The notes under the pieces are model-generated. The model saw nothing but the letters and a program-made list of their open reading frames with translations, searched no databases and was not told where the DNA came from. A stretch of DNA of 64,000 nt from Adiantum capillus-veneris. Taxonomy: Eukaryota; Streptophyta; Polypodiopsida; Polypodiales; Pteridaceae. Shown piece by piece: positions 1-10,430 of this stretch. A program made the position numbers and the translations under genes. Numbering within the stretch: position 1 is the first letter of the stretch; every line of letters starts with the position of its first letter. The stretch lies in the NCBI GenBank assembly GCA_014529385.2, contig CM043968.1:132750018-132814017 (forward strand). Direction: 5' to 3'.

Positions 1-1399
1 TGGTGGACAACAGGGAAAGCATTGGATAGCTCAATTCGGAAGCTTGAGAGTTGGCTTGGTTGGTGGCATCACAGGGCTAGTCATTGGGGCAACTTTGTGC
101 TTTTGGACAATGAGCCCATAGCCAATGCACTGGTGCCAAGGACTAATATTTCAGAATCTAAGCATGGTTCATGGCTCGTTGGAGAGGGGTATAAACATAA
201 AATTAGTATGTATGATGCATGCATCACCGACCTTGTCAATGCGTACTTTCAATGTGCAAGGAAGCTTGCTTTCTTTGAGGGGAAACTGATTGGAATGGAG
301 CCCACTCTAGAGGTGTTGATCGATAGAGCAATATCACGACAGGCCAAAACACCATCACCGGTTGAAACTACAAAGGTAGTGGATGATGCAATTTCTGGGA
401 CTCCAATGTTTTCGCAACGAATCAACTTCAAAGGTGAAAAGAAGACCCTTTGGGTCAAGAGGTCACTGGATAAAGAGGACAACAAAGATGAAGCAAGGTG
501 CAACCATCGTTCGGAGTACAACTATGTGACAGTAGACAGACAAGAAGCTATCGTTCGTGGAAAGGGTAAAGTAGGAGACAATGCTGAAAGCCTATTGCAT
601 GATCTTGAGGCATGTGAGGTGGATGTGCATCCCACCATGTGGGCATTAAGGAGAGTGCCGATGGCGAGTAGTATCAAGTGTAGCAATTGGGCATCTGGAA
701 AGAAATGTGATGCACTTGTTCGCGGGGGTGAGATAGCATCGTGCTTCTGGAGTGACTGCCAGATGGTCCAATGGAAGAAGGAGAAGTTTTGCTACTTTTG
801 CAACACAGATGTCAGACATTGCTGGAACATTAGTAAGGTTGTGCTACATGCTCCTAGTAGTCTTCCCACAGTTTGGCGGATTGAAAAAGGGACACACATG
901 AAGATAGTAGAGGCAAAGAAGTTCGTGGTTGGAGGATTTGACTTTGGTTTTCCATTGACACAAATTCAGGCAGTCATTGATGCCACAACCCCACTGACAA
1001 GTGACCCAAATGTAGAGGAGAGGCAGCGCCTTCCTTACAGACCAGGTGTGTCAAAGCTTGTATATACACAAGTAACTTATGCATTGACTCGAAGAATGCA
1101 TGTGGAAGATACTGTGGTGAAGAAGATTGGCATTGAAGAGGTGTTCAAACTAAAGGTGGAACTCAACGGATTCAGATCCAGAGCTGATTGATGTTGTGGT
1201 TCGGAAGAATCCATCGTGCTCGTGCAAGGAATTTCAAGAACGTGTTTCTTTGAAGAAAAGATATCTTGCATGTTCACACTTATACTATGCGTTCCTGATA
1301 ACTCTTGGTCAAGATGTGCACGTTAGCATGCATATTCACCAAAGCAAAATAGATCCCAATATTGTGCATGATATGCTCACACAGGCCAAACGAACCTAA
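1..1399 (+). pseudogene. Mutator-like (MULE) transposase, C-terminal part with SWIM zinc finger, frameshifted
   Basis: The frame is open from the first base of the window, so the DNA-binding and catalytic parts lie to the left. About 40 codons in, the signature RTNISES is the conserved segment that follows the catalytic core of MULE transposases. A C-terminal SWIM finger is visible at about 1208-1290: CSCKEF, then ACSHLYYAF, giving the C-x-C-x(n)-C-x-H spacing. The two parts lie in different frames. The first frame stops at 1189-1191, and the frame holding the finger opens only after a stop at 1151-1153, so one indel lies between them. The read-through sense there (ELN, then STDSDPELIDVVVRK) is smooth. 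Such proteins act in the nucleus on element ends; some were domesticated as FAR1/FHY3-like factors. The frameshift argues for a decayed element. A short intron is the alternative but I see no clean splice sites. Confidence 0.7.
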
Positions 1400-1560
1400 G
1401 CAGGTTGAAGGCTCAAAGGTTTTTCTGATGATTATTTATGTCCATCTCGCAAGGGTTTAAAACTAAGAATATCTTTGTTCTTCAATGTGTTGACCCAAAG
1501 CAACATTTTTATGAAAAAAATATAATTTCATATAATTTTAATTCATTTTGACATCTACAT
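1400..1560. other. AT-rich 3' flank of the MULE relic
   Basis: Non-coding. The last 60 bases (1498-1560) are a partial copy of the tandem unit that follows, reading GCAACATTTTTATGAAAA. Confidence 0.5.
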
Positions 1561-1800
1561 AGCAACATTTTTGTGAAAAAGATATGATTTCATCTAATTT
1601 TATTTGATTTCAACTCTCTCTCTTTTTGTCTCTCTCTCTGTGAAAGAACCTTAGGAGCCTTGCTCACTAGCTTTGTTGCAAACTTACAAAATTGATCATT
1701 TGCTCATTTTTATGAAAAAATATAATTTCATCTCATTTTGACATGTACAGAGCAACATTTTTGTGAAAAGGTATGATTTCATCTAGTTTTATTTCATTTC

Positions 1801-1860
<60 letters not shown>

Positions 1861-2024
1861 GAACCTTAAGAGCCTTGCTCACCGGCTTTGTTGCAAACTT
1901 GAAAAATTGATCATTTGCTCATTTTTATGAAAAAATATAATTTCATCTCATTTTGACATCTACAGAGCAGCATTTTTGTGAAAAGGTATAATTTCATCTA
2001 GTTTTATTTCATTTCAACTTTAAA

Positions 2025-2096
<72 letters not shown>

Positions 2097-2280
2097 ACTC
2101 TCTCTCTGTGAAAAAGAACCTTAAGAGCCTTGCTCACCGGCTTTGTTGCAAACTTGCAAAATTGATCATTTGCTCATTTTTATGAAAAAATATAATTTCA
2201 TCTCATTTTGACATCTACGAAGCAACATTTTTGTGAAAAGGTATAATTTCATCTAGTTTTATTTCATTTCAACTTTAAAG

Positions 2281-2320
<40 letters not shown>

Positions 2321-2370
2321 ACCTTAAGGGCTTTGCTCGCTGGCTTTGTTGCAAACTTGCAAATTTGATC
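1561..2370. repeat. Minisatellite of ~190-256-bp units, each with an internal microsatellite
   Basis: Units begin with AGCAACATTTTTGTGAAA at 1561, 1751, 1965 (one base changed) and 2221. Each contains a stretch reading TTCATCTAGTTTTATTTC, then a microsatellite, then AACCTTAAGAGCCTTGCTCA. The microsatellite is short and impure in unit 1, (CT)n at 1803-1854 in unit 2, (CT)n at 2027-2093 in unit 3 and (GT)n at 2284-2316 in unit 4. Unit length differences are mostly microsatellite length. The last unit is incomplete. Confidence 0.85.
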
Positions 2371-3329
2371 ATTTGCTCGCCTAGTTGTGCTCGCTTCACG
2401 GCCATCCCCCTCTTGTAGAATCCCACAAAAAATTGAAATTTGAAAAACCTAGTTTTGATAAACTATTAGAGACAAATTTACTATAATTGAAGGTTTTTAT
2501 ATTTAAATTTCTTAGTTTGTGTGTATGACGATGATACAAATTGTATGCCTCCCCTTTGATATGTAGTTCATCCTGCTAATTTCTATAAACTTTGTAGGTT
2601 TTCTCACCTTTAAATCTAGAATTTAGAGGTAAACCTCAAAATATGTAGGTGGGATTGCACTTAACCTAGGTTTTCTTTCGAGCACTTGAATATATAGTGC
2701 TTTTTTCCAAATACTTGAAAAACCTTCATATGAGAAATTTTAGAGGCAAATGTATTATATAGGAAGATTTTTATACAATCTTCCTAAAATTTTCCTCTAA
2801 AAGCTTCGAGATTTACATCTAAATTTAAAGATTTCTACTAAATTTAGAGGTTTCCATCAAGGGCCAATCTTACAAAAAATTATTATGTATGAGAAATTTT
2901 AGAAGAAAATTTACTATATTTGAAGGTTTTCAAGTTTGATTTTCTCAATTTTCATGTATGATGATGATTGAATGCCTCCTCTCTGATTTGTAGTTCATTC
3001 TTACTAATTGGTCCCAAAGTCAGTAAAACTTGCAACTCCTCAAGCTCTCTACCTTGTGGATCCCTCTAGAGTGTGTTTTGTCGATGTCAATCTTCGGGCT
3101 TTCACTAAGGAACTTGAGAAATCATCACTCATCGTTTCCCTTCCTAGAAACTTACATCCAAGTCACCTGCTTCGCGTGCCAGCACAACCACCTTTTTGTT
3201 TTGTCTTATTAAATGGCCTAAATGTGTCAACATTGGCTTGCACCTTGTAGGTATATTAGCATTATCCAATGCCAACATTTAAGAAGTTGACATGAATGAA
3301 ATAATTTATGATGATATTCCTATCAAGGG
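2371..3329. other. Non-coding AT-rich stretch with a small inverted repeat
   Basis: No gene seen up to about 3000. An imperfect hairpin lies at 2736-2802, with arms TTTTAGAGG and AGGAAGATT on the left and AATCTTCCT and CCTCTAAAA on the right. An 80-codon open frame at 3008-3250 sits beside the PPR-like relic but does not itself resemble a known protein. Confidence 0.4.
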
Positions 3330-3640
3330 CTCTCGGAGAAGCCCAATAAACATATTATGGTTGAAAATGCTTTACTCCACATGTACACTAAGTGTGATCA
3401 TGTAATGAAAAATGCACAACAAACTCTTGATGGTATTAATGTTTGTAGTTTAGGATGCTGCATATGTCTAGAAGGAGAAGGGTGAGGGTAAGGAAGCTCT
3501 GAGTAGTTTACACATGACGCATTGAGAACCTGCGAAGCTTGGTATTAAAGGAATATTTGTTGCCTCTTGCATGTATAATTTTTCATTAGAATCTATAGAG
3601 AGATGTTATGAATCATTTTTTGAAATGCAAAAGAGTGTAT
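3330..3640 (+). pseudogene. Pentatricopeptide-repeat (PPR) protein relic
   Basis: From 3339 one frame reads KPNKHIMVENALLHMYTKCD and goes on to AQQTLDGINVCSLGC. This matches the E/N-x-A-L-x-x-M-Y-x-K-C-G and A-x-x-x-F/L-D-x-I/M spacing of PLS-class PPR proteins. A few codons later, in another frame, comes EGEGKEAL, the usual Q-x-G-x-G-x-E-A-L motif. PPR proteins bind organellar RNA in plastids and mitochondria. At most two repeats survive, with frameshifts and stops (for example TGA near 3486), so this is a fragment of a retrocopied or decayed gene. Identification rests on the motif only. Confidence 0.5.
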
Positions 3641-4995
3641 ACATGTAGAAAATAGATTCTATATAATATAATTTTCCACCTTTGTAGTTGTAAAAATAGA
3701 AAACATGCATTTTCTAATCGTGGCAACGTGCGGGTCACATACTAGTTTACATTATAAGAGGAAGTATAATCTTTATAAAACCTTCATTTTCAATCAAAGA
3801 GGACACTTGTCCATCATCGACAATCTCTATATCAATGGCTCAAACGATGCACATTTTCTCAACCTTTCCCTATGGTCTTCCACATGCCAACAAAGTGAAA
3901 GAGGATGAGAAAGATTGTGTTTGACACAATACTCAATGCCCCTCTTTAGAGAGAGAGGTACACAAATATCAACACCTTCTCACAAGGGCCTAAAAGAAAC
4001 AAGGTGAAGAGGCACAAAGGCCTGCTAATTTAAGTTAAGGGCCCGAAAGTGAGATCTATGGAAAGCAAGTTTAAATGAGTGCCTTCAATTATAATATCCA
4101 TTATACATATATAATCACAAATGGTTTATATATTAGAAAAGGTCCCACTTAAATAATGAGGTAAAAGATGCACATTATTATTTGAAAACAAAATAAAAAT
4201 AAAAATATATGTTATATTATTTATTATACATACACAAGCTAGAATGAAAAGAGTCAATGACTAAAAACCTCGTACTCTTACTTCCACCCCTCTCTTCATT
4301 CACAATGGACGGAGGTAGCTCTATAAAATTTATTGTGTACGATTTTGATGTCCAATGAGTTGTAGTTTAGTGACATTGTTGTTGAGTACGTAGCTGTTGG
4401 ATTCCATTCAATCACACTGATCCATGTTTCTGCTTAAAAGTGGACGGTACAACTGCTCTTCCGAGGGGGGAAGGCTTGCTATTTTTTTATGGGTCTAGAG
4501 AAGTGTAATTTCCTTTTGTGCCAATGGACAACCTCCATGGTGAAGGCACATTCCTTTTTACATGTCTTCCATCAACTCTCGTTAACCCAACCACAATCTT
4601 GAATGGTTTATATATTAAAAAAGGTTCCACTTAAATAATAAGGTGAAAGGTGCACATTACACATTATTATTTTAAAAAATAAAAAATGAAATAAAATAAA
4701 CAGTAAAATATAAAACACGTTAAAAACTAAAATAAATTAATATAGTAATACTTTCATTAAAAAAGATAGATTTAATAAGCATAGAGAATAATAAATCAAT
4801 TTAATAATTTAATAAAATGGAAGTCTTTAAATAAAAGGACTCTTTACAAGAAGGGGGTATCAGCTAGAGAAAAATGGAGAAATGGTGGTATTACTTTGAT
4901 ATGAAAAAAAGAAGGGTTTACAAGGGCCTCAGAGAAGGAAAAGGGAAGACGAGGAGGTAGGTAGGCCACGTGGAAATGGGGCATTCTTTCCCTTT

Positions 4996-4998
<3 letters not shown>
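3641..4998. other. Non-coding AT-rich stretch with an 85-bp direct repeat
   Basis: No gene seen. A segment at 4121-4206 (ATGGTTTATATATTAGAAAA, then TCCCACTTAAATAAT, then GCACATTATTATT) is repeated in the same orientation at about 4606-4690. The spacing is about 485 bases. This could be a pair of remnant terminal repeats or simply a local duplication. Confidence 0.45.

Positions 4999-5047
<49 letters not shown>
4999..5047. repeat. (TC)n microsatellite
   Basis: Uninterrupted dinucleotide tract of about 24 units. Open frames through it are repeat artefacts. Confidence 0.95.
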
Positions 5048-5050
<3 letters not shown>

Positions 5051-5154
5051 TCTATCTCTGAGGTTTGCAAAACAACTGACTCCTTTGTACACCCCGCGCT
5101 TTCTAGTCCCCTTACATAACTATTCGCATGAAGAAGGGTGATTAGAATGCAGAT

Positions 5155-5234
<80 letters not shown>
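5155..5234. repeat. Compound (TG)n(AG)n microsatellite
   Basis: (TG)n to about 5202, then (AG)n to 5234, with no spacer. Confidence 0.95.
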
Positions 5235-5236
<2 letters not shown>

Positions 5237-5326
5237 TACAACATATATCATGAGAGAGCAAGAGAGAGAGAAGGAAGGAGGGGGGGACAAATAAGAATAT
5301 TCTCTCTTAATGCATTTTTCTATCAT

Positions 5327-5466
5327 GCGAGCGAATACGTATGTAGAGCTAAGTATAGTGTGTATGAGAGTATGTCCCTACTATATTGAAAAAAAAGCGA
5401 GCGAATACTTATGTAAATCTAAGTATAGTGTGTATGAGAGTATGTCCCTACTCTATTGGAAAAAAA
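5327..5466. repeat. 70-bp tandem duplication
   Basis: Copies at 5327-5396 and 5397-5466. Both begin GCGAGCGAATAC, share AAGTATAGTGTGTATGAGAG and end in a run of A. Confidence 0.9.
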
Positions 5467-5520
5467 GTATTGAATCAATACTCCACATTATGGATCAAAC
5501 TCCTATGAATACTCTTCGAT

Positions 5521-5644
5521 CATTTATTCTTTCAAGTCTTTTTCAGCATGCCAAAAAATAATGAAAGCAACCCTCGAAAAATCATTTATTCTTTCAAGTC
5601 TTTTTCAGCATGCCAAAAAATAATGAAAGCAGCCCTGGAAAATA
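5521..5644. repeat. 62-bp tandem duplication
   Basis: Copies at 5521-5582 and 5583-5644. Both begin CATTTATTCTTTCAAGTC, with only a few substitutions between them. Confidence 0.9.
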
Positions 5645-6074
5645 GCATCGGAAAAGAAATGTTTGTTTTCTCTTCAATTTTTTAAGGGACACATGTCCAA
5701 CAAACAAATTTGAATTACCTTCACCCATATGGATACTACAGCCTTTACCAAACCAATAATAATAAAAAGTTATTATCAATAGCTTGTCATGTGGCACTAA
5801 TCCTCTAGCTTATTACTACTAGTAGCTACAGCTACTTGCTCTACTTCCTTTTATTAGCTAGAATGTTACAAGATTCCTCCTGCACCATCCTAAAATTACT
5901 CGAGCCTGCACACGTAGGATTGGTCGTGATGTGCACCAAATTGCAGGGTCGACCATCTCGCCTCGCTTGATGCCCTTCACCTCACCTTGCTCATGCACGC
6001 ATCGTGCTTGTTGCTCCTGCTCTTGTTTTCGAATCCTCGCACCGTTACGCTATCTTACCGCTCGTACCTGGCAC
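5645..6074. other. No gene seen
   Basis: Mixed-composition sequence with no coding, RNA or repeat signal that I can support. Confidence 0.4.
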
Positions 6075-6076
6075 CT

Positions 6077-6121
<45 letters not shown>

Positions 6122-6163
6122 GAGAGAGAGAGAGAGAGCCTCTCTGTTGATGGGTGTAGGACG

Positions 6164-6208
<45 letters not shown>
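6075..6208. repeat. Compound (CA)n(GA)n microsatellite
   Basis: (CA)n at about 6077-6116, (GA)n at 6118-6138, a 30-bp spacer, then (GA)n at 6169-6208. Open frames spanning it on both strands are repeat artefacts. Confidence 0.95.
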
Positions 6209-6209
<1 letters not shown>

Positions 6210-6856
6210 TTTTGGTTGCAAGAAACTATCCCAAAAGACCTTAAATATCTATCCGAATCGAGTACACGTGAAAAGCAAGATTTTTTATTTTTTATTTTGA
6301 CCTTCCCTTTTCCTCTTGAGCCCCAAGAGATCCCTAAGCGAAGGGATCTCCTTAGATTCGGTCTAATGCAAACATTTGCACTACTTATTTCCACAAGGTT
6401 TATGCAATGGTCCAGAGATGCACCCAAAATCCAACTCTTTACTAAGTACTACTTATGTATCCAAAAACATATTCCTAAAATAAAACCTTCCTTTTTAAGC
6501 TCCTTTAAATCTCTAAATGGTAATAGTTAAACATGTTTTCCTCTTCCTTCACTCGTATCTACAGTTTTTGGACTTTCAAAGAAAAAAATTATCATTTAAA
6601 AAAAATAAATAGAGGTTTGTATGTTTTAACATGCTTAAGTTATCTTTGTGAATCATCTTGTTTAAATAAGTAAACAATATAACATGTTTTATATAGAGTT
6701 ATTAATAATTTCTTGAATGCACAATGCACGTGATATGTAGATAGATTTTGATGTTGACCTTGCAATATATTCAAACAAAATGTAGCCCCTTTGTATAACT
6801 CATGCATAGCAATAACCACATAAAAATGTTACAATGAAGCAACCTTTCATGGTAAT
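6209..6856. other. No gene seen, AT-rich
   Basis: AT-rich sequence between the microsatellite and the LINE tail; no supported feature. Confidence 0.4.
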
Positions 6857-7312
6857 GCAAGGAGTGGCACGAAGCCAAAAGACTTGGAAGATAGGGTTCT
6901 TCAAGAGCGATCTATTCTTGGGTGGGAAGGGTAATGAAAAATCCAAGCACTGCTTATCTGTATGCAAATTGTCAGATATTGTTACTTTAAGCAAGTTTGG
7001 ATGGTTGGAAACTATCCGATTTTCAAGAATGCCTTGAAACAACGAGCTTCATAGAGATCATACAAGAAACTAGGGAAATAATTGTGGCCTTTGGTAAAAG
7101 GTAGTACTCTGATGAGTGGAATAGGACAATAAGCGCCTATTGTCCAAAATGTGGTAACGAGCTCATGGATTATGGATCGCCTCTGTCTAGGGCCATGTAG
7201 CTTTGCAGTGTATCACATGATCCCTCAAGGATCGATGTGAGCTTGAGGTTCATTTGTTTTATATAAATTTAATGCATGCATGCACTCATAATTGTGAATT
7301 TGGTCAAGAAAA
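6857..7312 (+). mobile_element. 5'-truncated LINE (family A), 3' end only
   Basis: The segment 6880-6935 translates as KTWKIGFFKSDLFLGGKG and lines up with RTWKIGFYKTNLFLRGKN in the longer LINE at 39050-39100. This is the zinc-binding C-terminal region (zf-RVT) of plant L1-type reverse transcriptases. Downstream it keeps the family's tail: a hyphenated CCTCAAGGATCGATGTGAGC block near 7225 and an imperfect CTCATAATTGTGA stem at about 7285. It is non-coding now, with frameshifts and stops. The left edge is set by where similarity to the 39-kb element begins; I found no convincing target duplication. Confidence 0.7.
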
Positions 7313-7523
7313 CAGAAAATACAACGCAAGATGATTTTGCAAGCCCATTCAAGATTCATACAATGCTATTATTGACCGCGATCAAATTCCCAAACATGGC
7401 AATCCTCGTGGATCTAGTGCACATAGACGTTCAATTTTTATAAAAGGAATTATTTGTTTGTAAAAATAAATTGATTAAATAATTAGTTTGATAATAATTT
7501 GAAATCCTCTCCCTCTCTCACTC

Positions 7524-7572
<49 letters not shown>

Positions 7573-8979
7573 TGAAAGAAAACAGTCACACAACAAAAGT
7601 AATGCTCTATACATGGTAAAAGCAAGTGATCATCAAACATGTTGAAGTCCCCCCCCTTCCCCCTTTCTTCCCCCTTTTTTATTTTGGCCAATACATTAGA
7701 GTTCACATGCAGAGTGTTTTTCTTTGGCCAACCTACTCTCAACTTTGCATGTTAGTATCTAATTGGAAGGGTACTCTCATTTCGTTGAGATGCCATCTAA
7801 CTTGTTTGTGTGGCCTTCCAAGTTGTGATTTTGTTCACTTCATTTGGCTTATTGCTTTGTCACTTTGGGCACGTCACCTTCAACATGGCTTATGCAAGTT
7901 GTGATGGTTTTACAAAACTAGTTCTCACTCACGTAGCTTACACAAAACCTTGAGACTCACTTTATAGACACACTTCAAAACCACTTTACAGAAAGATATC
8001 AATAATGAGGTTGATAGATTCAAATTTTTGAGCCTTTCCGAACGCACAAAATGGAATGTCTCTTTACAGCAATGTTTGCCTCTCTTTGTATGTATGTAGT
8101 GTAAAAAATATTGATTGCAATTCTTTTGGACCTAAATCTCCAAGGTTAGAATTTGGGTATTATACTTATTAAAAAGAATGCGGTGAATGTCTTCAACTTT
8201 TCAACAAAGATGAGTCTTGACTTAGGTTTCCTCTAAAGGTTGCAAAGAGCTCAAGCATTAGTTCCTTCATGCCAAAATTAATGTCATCATTCTCTAATGT
8301 CAAGTAAGAATCTAGCTATTGCTTGTGTGATAACTAGGTATATGCAATGGGTGGGACAATGTTGTGCCTCATGACTAAGTGAACAAGCGTATTTAAGAGG
8401 AGAGAAGGGAGGGAGGGGGGGGGGGGGGGATTATCAGTGGATAGGAACTCCACACACAGCTATCGAGGTGATATGTGTCGCAGATGACTTGTTAAAACTA
8501 AACCTAGCCATTAACTAAACCCAACCAAGGGTCCCGTCCGGGTTAGTTCTAGGCCAATCCAAGTTTATTGTTTATATTATTGCATAAAATGGCAGTTCTT
8601 TCACATGTGCACGGGAGGGGGACATGGTTAGCCCATGCTTCAAAATGCATTGGGTTCCAATCCGAGCTCCTCAACAGTGCCCCCATTTTTTGGGTGGGCT
8701 TGTCCACCTCAAGATGCCCACCAGTGCCCCTTCGCCATCGATCCCCTTACCGCCCCCACGTGCACCCTTGTGTCACTTAGTGTCGTGGAATGTCGTGGGC
8801 ATTGAATCACAAGACTTGGATGGGGAATAATCCGCATCCGAGCGTCCCCAAGATAGGCATGACTGCAGAGAATATCTAGCGTAGGTCTAAGAAGAGTGTG
8901 TCATATGTAGGGCAACCTCTTCCGTCCATGAGTCCTCATGTATGTATACATAGCATGGTGGGCTCTACGTGTCAGCAAA
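7313..8979. other. Non-coding stretch with (CT)n(CA)n and poly-G tracts
   Basis: (CT)n then (CA)n at about 7522-7570, a C-rich run at 7650-7678 and a poly-G run at about 8416-8430. Short open frames in between have no recognisable motif. Confidence 0.4.
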
Positions 8980-10430
8980 GAAATGTACCACAATGTTTCT
9001 ACATACTTTTGAGTTTGGAGGTGTCACTGAGAGCTTGCCCAACTGCTACAAATTCTATATCAGGTATGTAACCCCCAAGTCTCCCGTGTGGTGAGAGAAC
9101 TTGAGGGCATGTGCCTGCAGCAACTCCATTACTGAGTCTAGAGTCCACTCAGACTGGTCCTTGCCACATAAGGGAGAAGAGAATCCAACTGCTATGTCCA
9201 AGGCCTCTATCCCTCTAGCTGCAAGGAACATTACATGAACTCTAAAACAAGCTTCCTCAAAGTCTGGTGCAGGGTCTCCGACAAACCGTGTGAAGTTCTA
9301 GGCAAAGAAGTCCCATCTATGACAAATGTTGAAGATCGTCAGTCCAGGACAAGCTTCTGCAAAGGGAGAAGTCGGCACCAAAAGGGGGGTTTGCATGAAA
9401 GGTTGTCCCTATCTCCCCAAGTGAATTGTGGAAAAAGTGCTCCCAAGAGACCTCCTAGCAGCCGAGGAAGGTCCTACCCCATGGGACGGTACGAGGTAGG
9501 AGCGGGAGGAGATGTGGAAGCAAGTGGGCTAGTGGGGGATGAAGGAGTGGGAGGGTGGGGAGCGGCGAAGGAAAAGGGGGGAGGCGGGGAGGAGGAAGGA
9601 GGCGGGGGGGGGAGCGGAGGAGGACTCAAAAAGAGGAGGGACTCGAATGTGAGGCTGAGGTGGAGGATGGAGCTGGGACCTCGGCTTGCTAAAGAGGGTT
9701 GAAAAGGTTCCCCGTGGGAACCCACTGTTGATGTCTTCAACTTGGTGACCACCCAGAGGGCCAAGTTGATGTGGTGGCCTAAGCCTCATGCCGGAGGGTG
9801 AGTCTACCTGAGTACCCTGTGACTTTGCCTGCTATTGCTGGCCAGCCCTAGGAGGTTGAGACTGAGTCTCAGGTGAGGGTTGAGGCCTCCTTTGTGGATA
9901 GGCCTTCACAAGATGGCCCATCTATCAAGAAATGAAGCATTGATTCAGGAGGCCCAAGTATTCCACGCTCTGGCAGAGCCAACCACCACTCACTTGAGGT
10001 AGTAGAATGACCTTCGAGAGGGTGTGGGTGTCCTGGACTAGAACACGAACTGTGGGTATGACAGCTACATGGCAACTACAAAGACTGTTGTGTGAGGTGT
10101 CTCCAAAAAAGTCCCAATATTTGAGCCAATTATGGATAGGAGTGAAAGGTACTCTCTCCTCAGGTCGGGGAATCAAACTGAGATGGGAAGGTCTACCTTC
10201 TTGATAAGAACATTGGTAGCTAGGTGGAAACCATAGCCCCACTGTCAAAAATGAGCTTGGACTACGTGGATGGCTAGGGGCTCATCTCAATGACCTTGAA
10301 TGCCATATTGGGAGTCTCAAACTCTATTTGGTAGTAGCCATGTCCGAGAAACTGAACGTTAAGGATCTTTCCTACCTCTACTAAAAGGCGGTCCTAGAGG
10401 AGATCACACACATCTCCTCTATTAGGTCTG
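8980..10430 (-). pseudogene. Degenerate coding relic, possibly ORF1/gag of a retroelement
   Basis: Two blocks on the minus strand read as coherent protein. The right block, about 10260-10430, gives DTRPNRGDVCDLL, a TAG stop, DRLLVEVGKILNVQFLGHGY and YQIEFETPNMAFKVIEM. A hydrophobic G-x-G-x-[FY]-x-[IL]-x-F pattern like this resembles the DUF4283-type N-terminal domain of plant LINE ORF1 proteins. The left block, about 9000-9240, gives VMFLAARGIEALDIAVGFSS and then CGKDQSEWTLDSVMELLQAH. Between them, frames are broken and a very G-rich tract (9540-9660) intervenes. I do not recognise the family with confidence; the DUF4283 comparison is from memory of the pattern only. Confidence 0.35.
9540..9660. 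other. G-rich tract
   Basis: Several runs of three to eight G on the plus strand, spaced by one to five bases. This could fold as a G-quadruplex. The proline-rich frames on the opposite strand are composition artefacts. Confidence 0.5.

Noticed and set aside
1561-2370. CRISPR-like array
   Set aside because: Units are ~200 bp with microsatellites inside and no unique spacers; the sequence is plant nuclear DNA.
4121-4690. Paired LTRs around a small element
   Set aside because: The 85-bp repeats do not start TG or end CA, and no primer site or target duplication was found.
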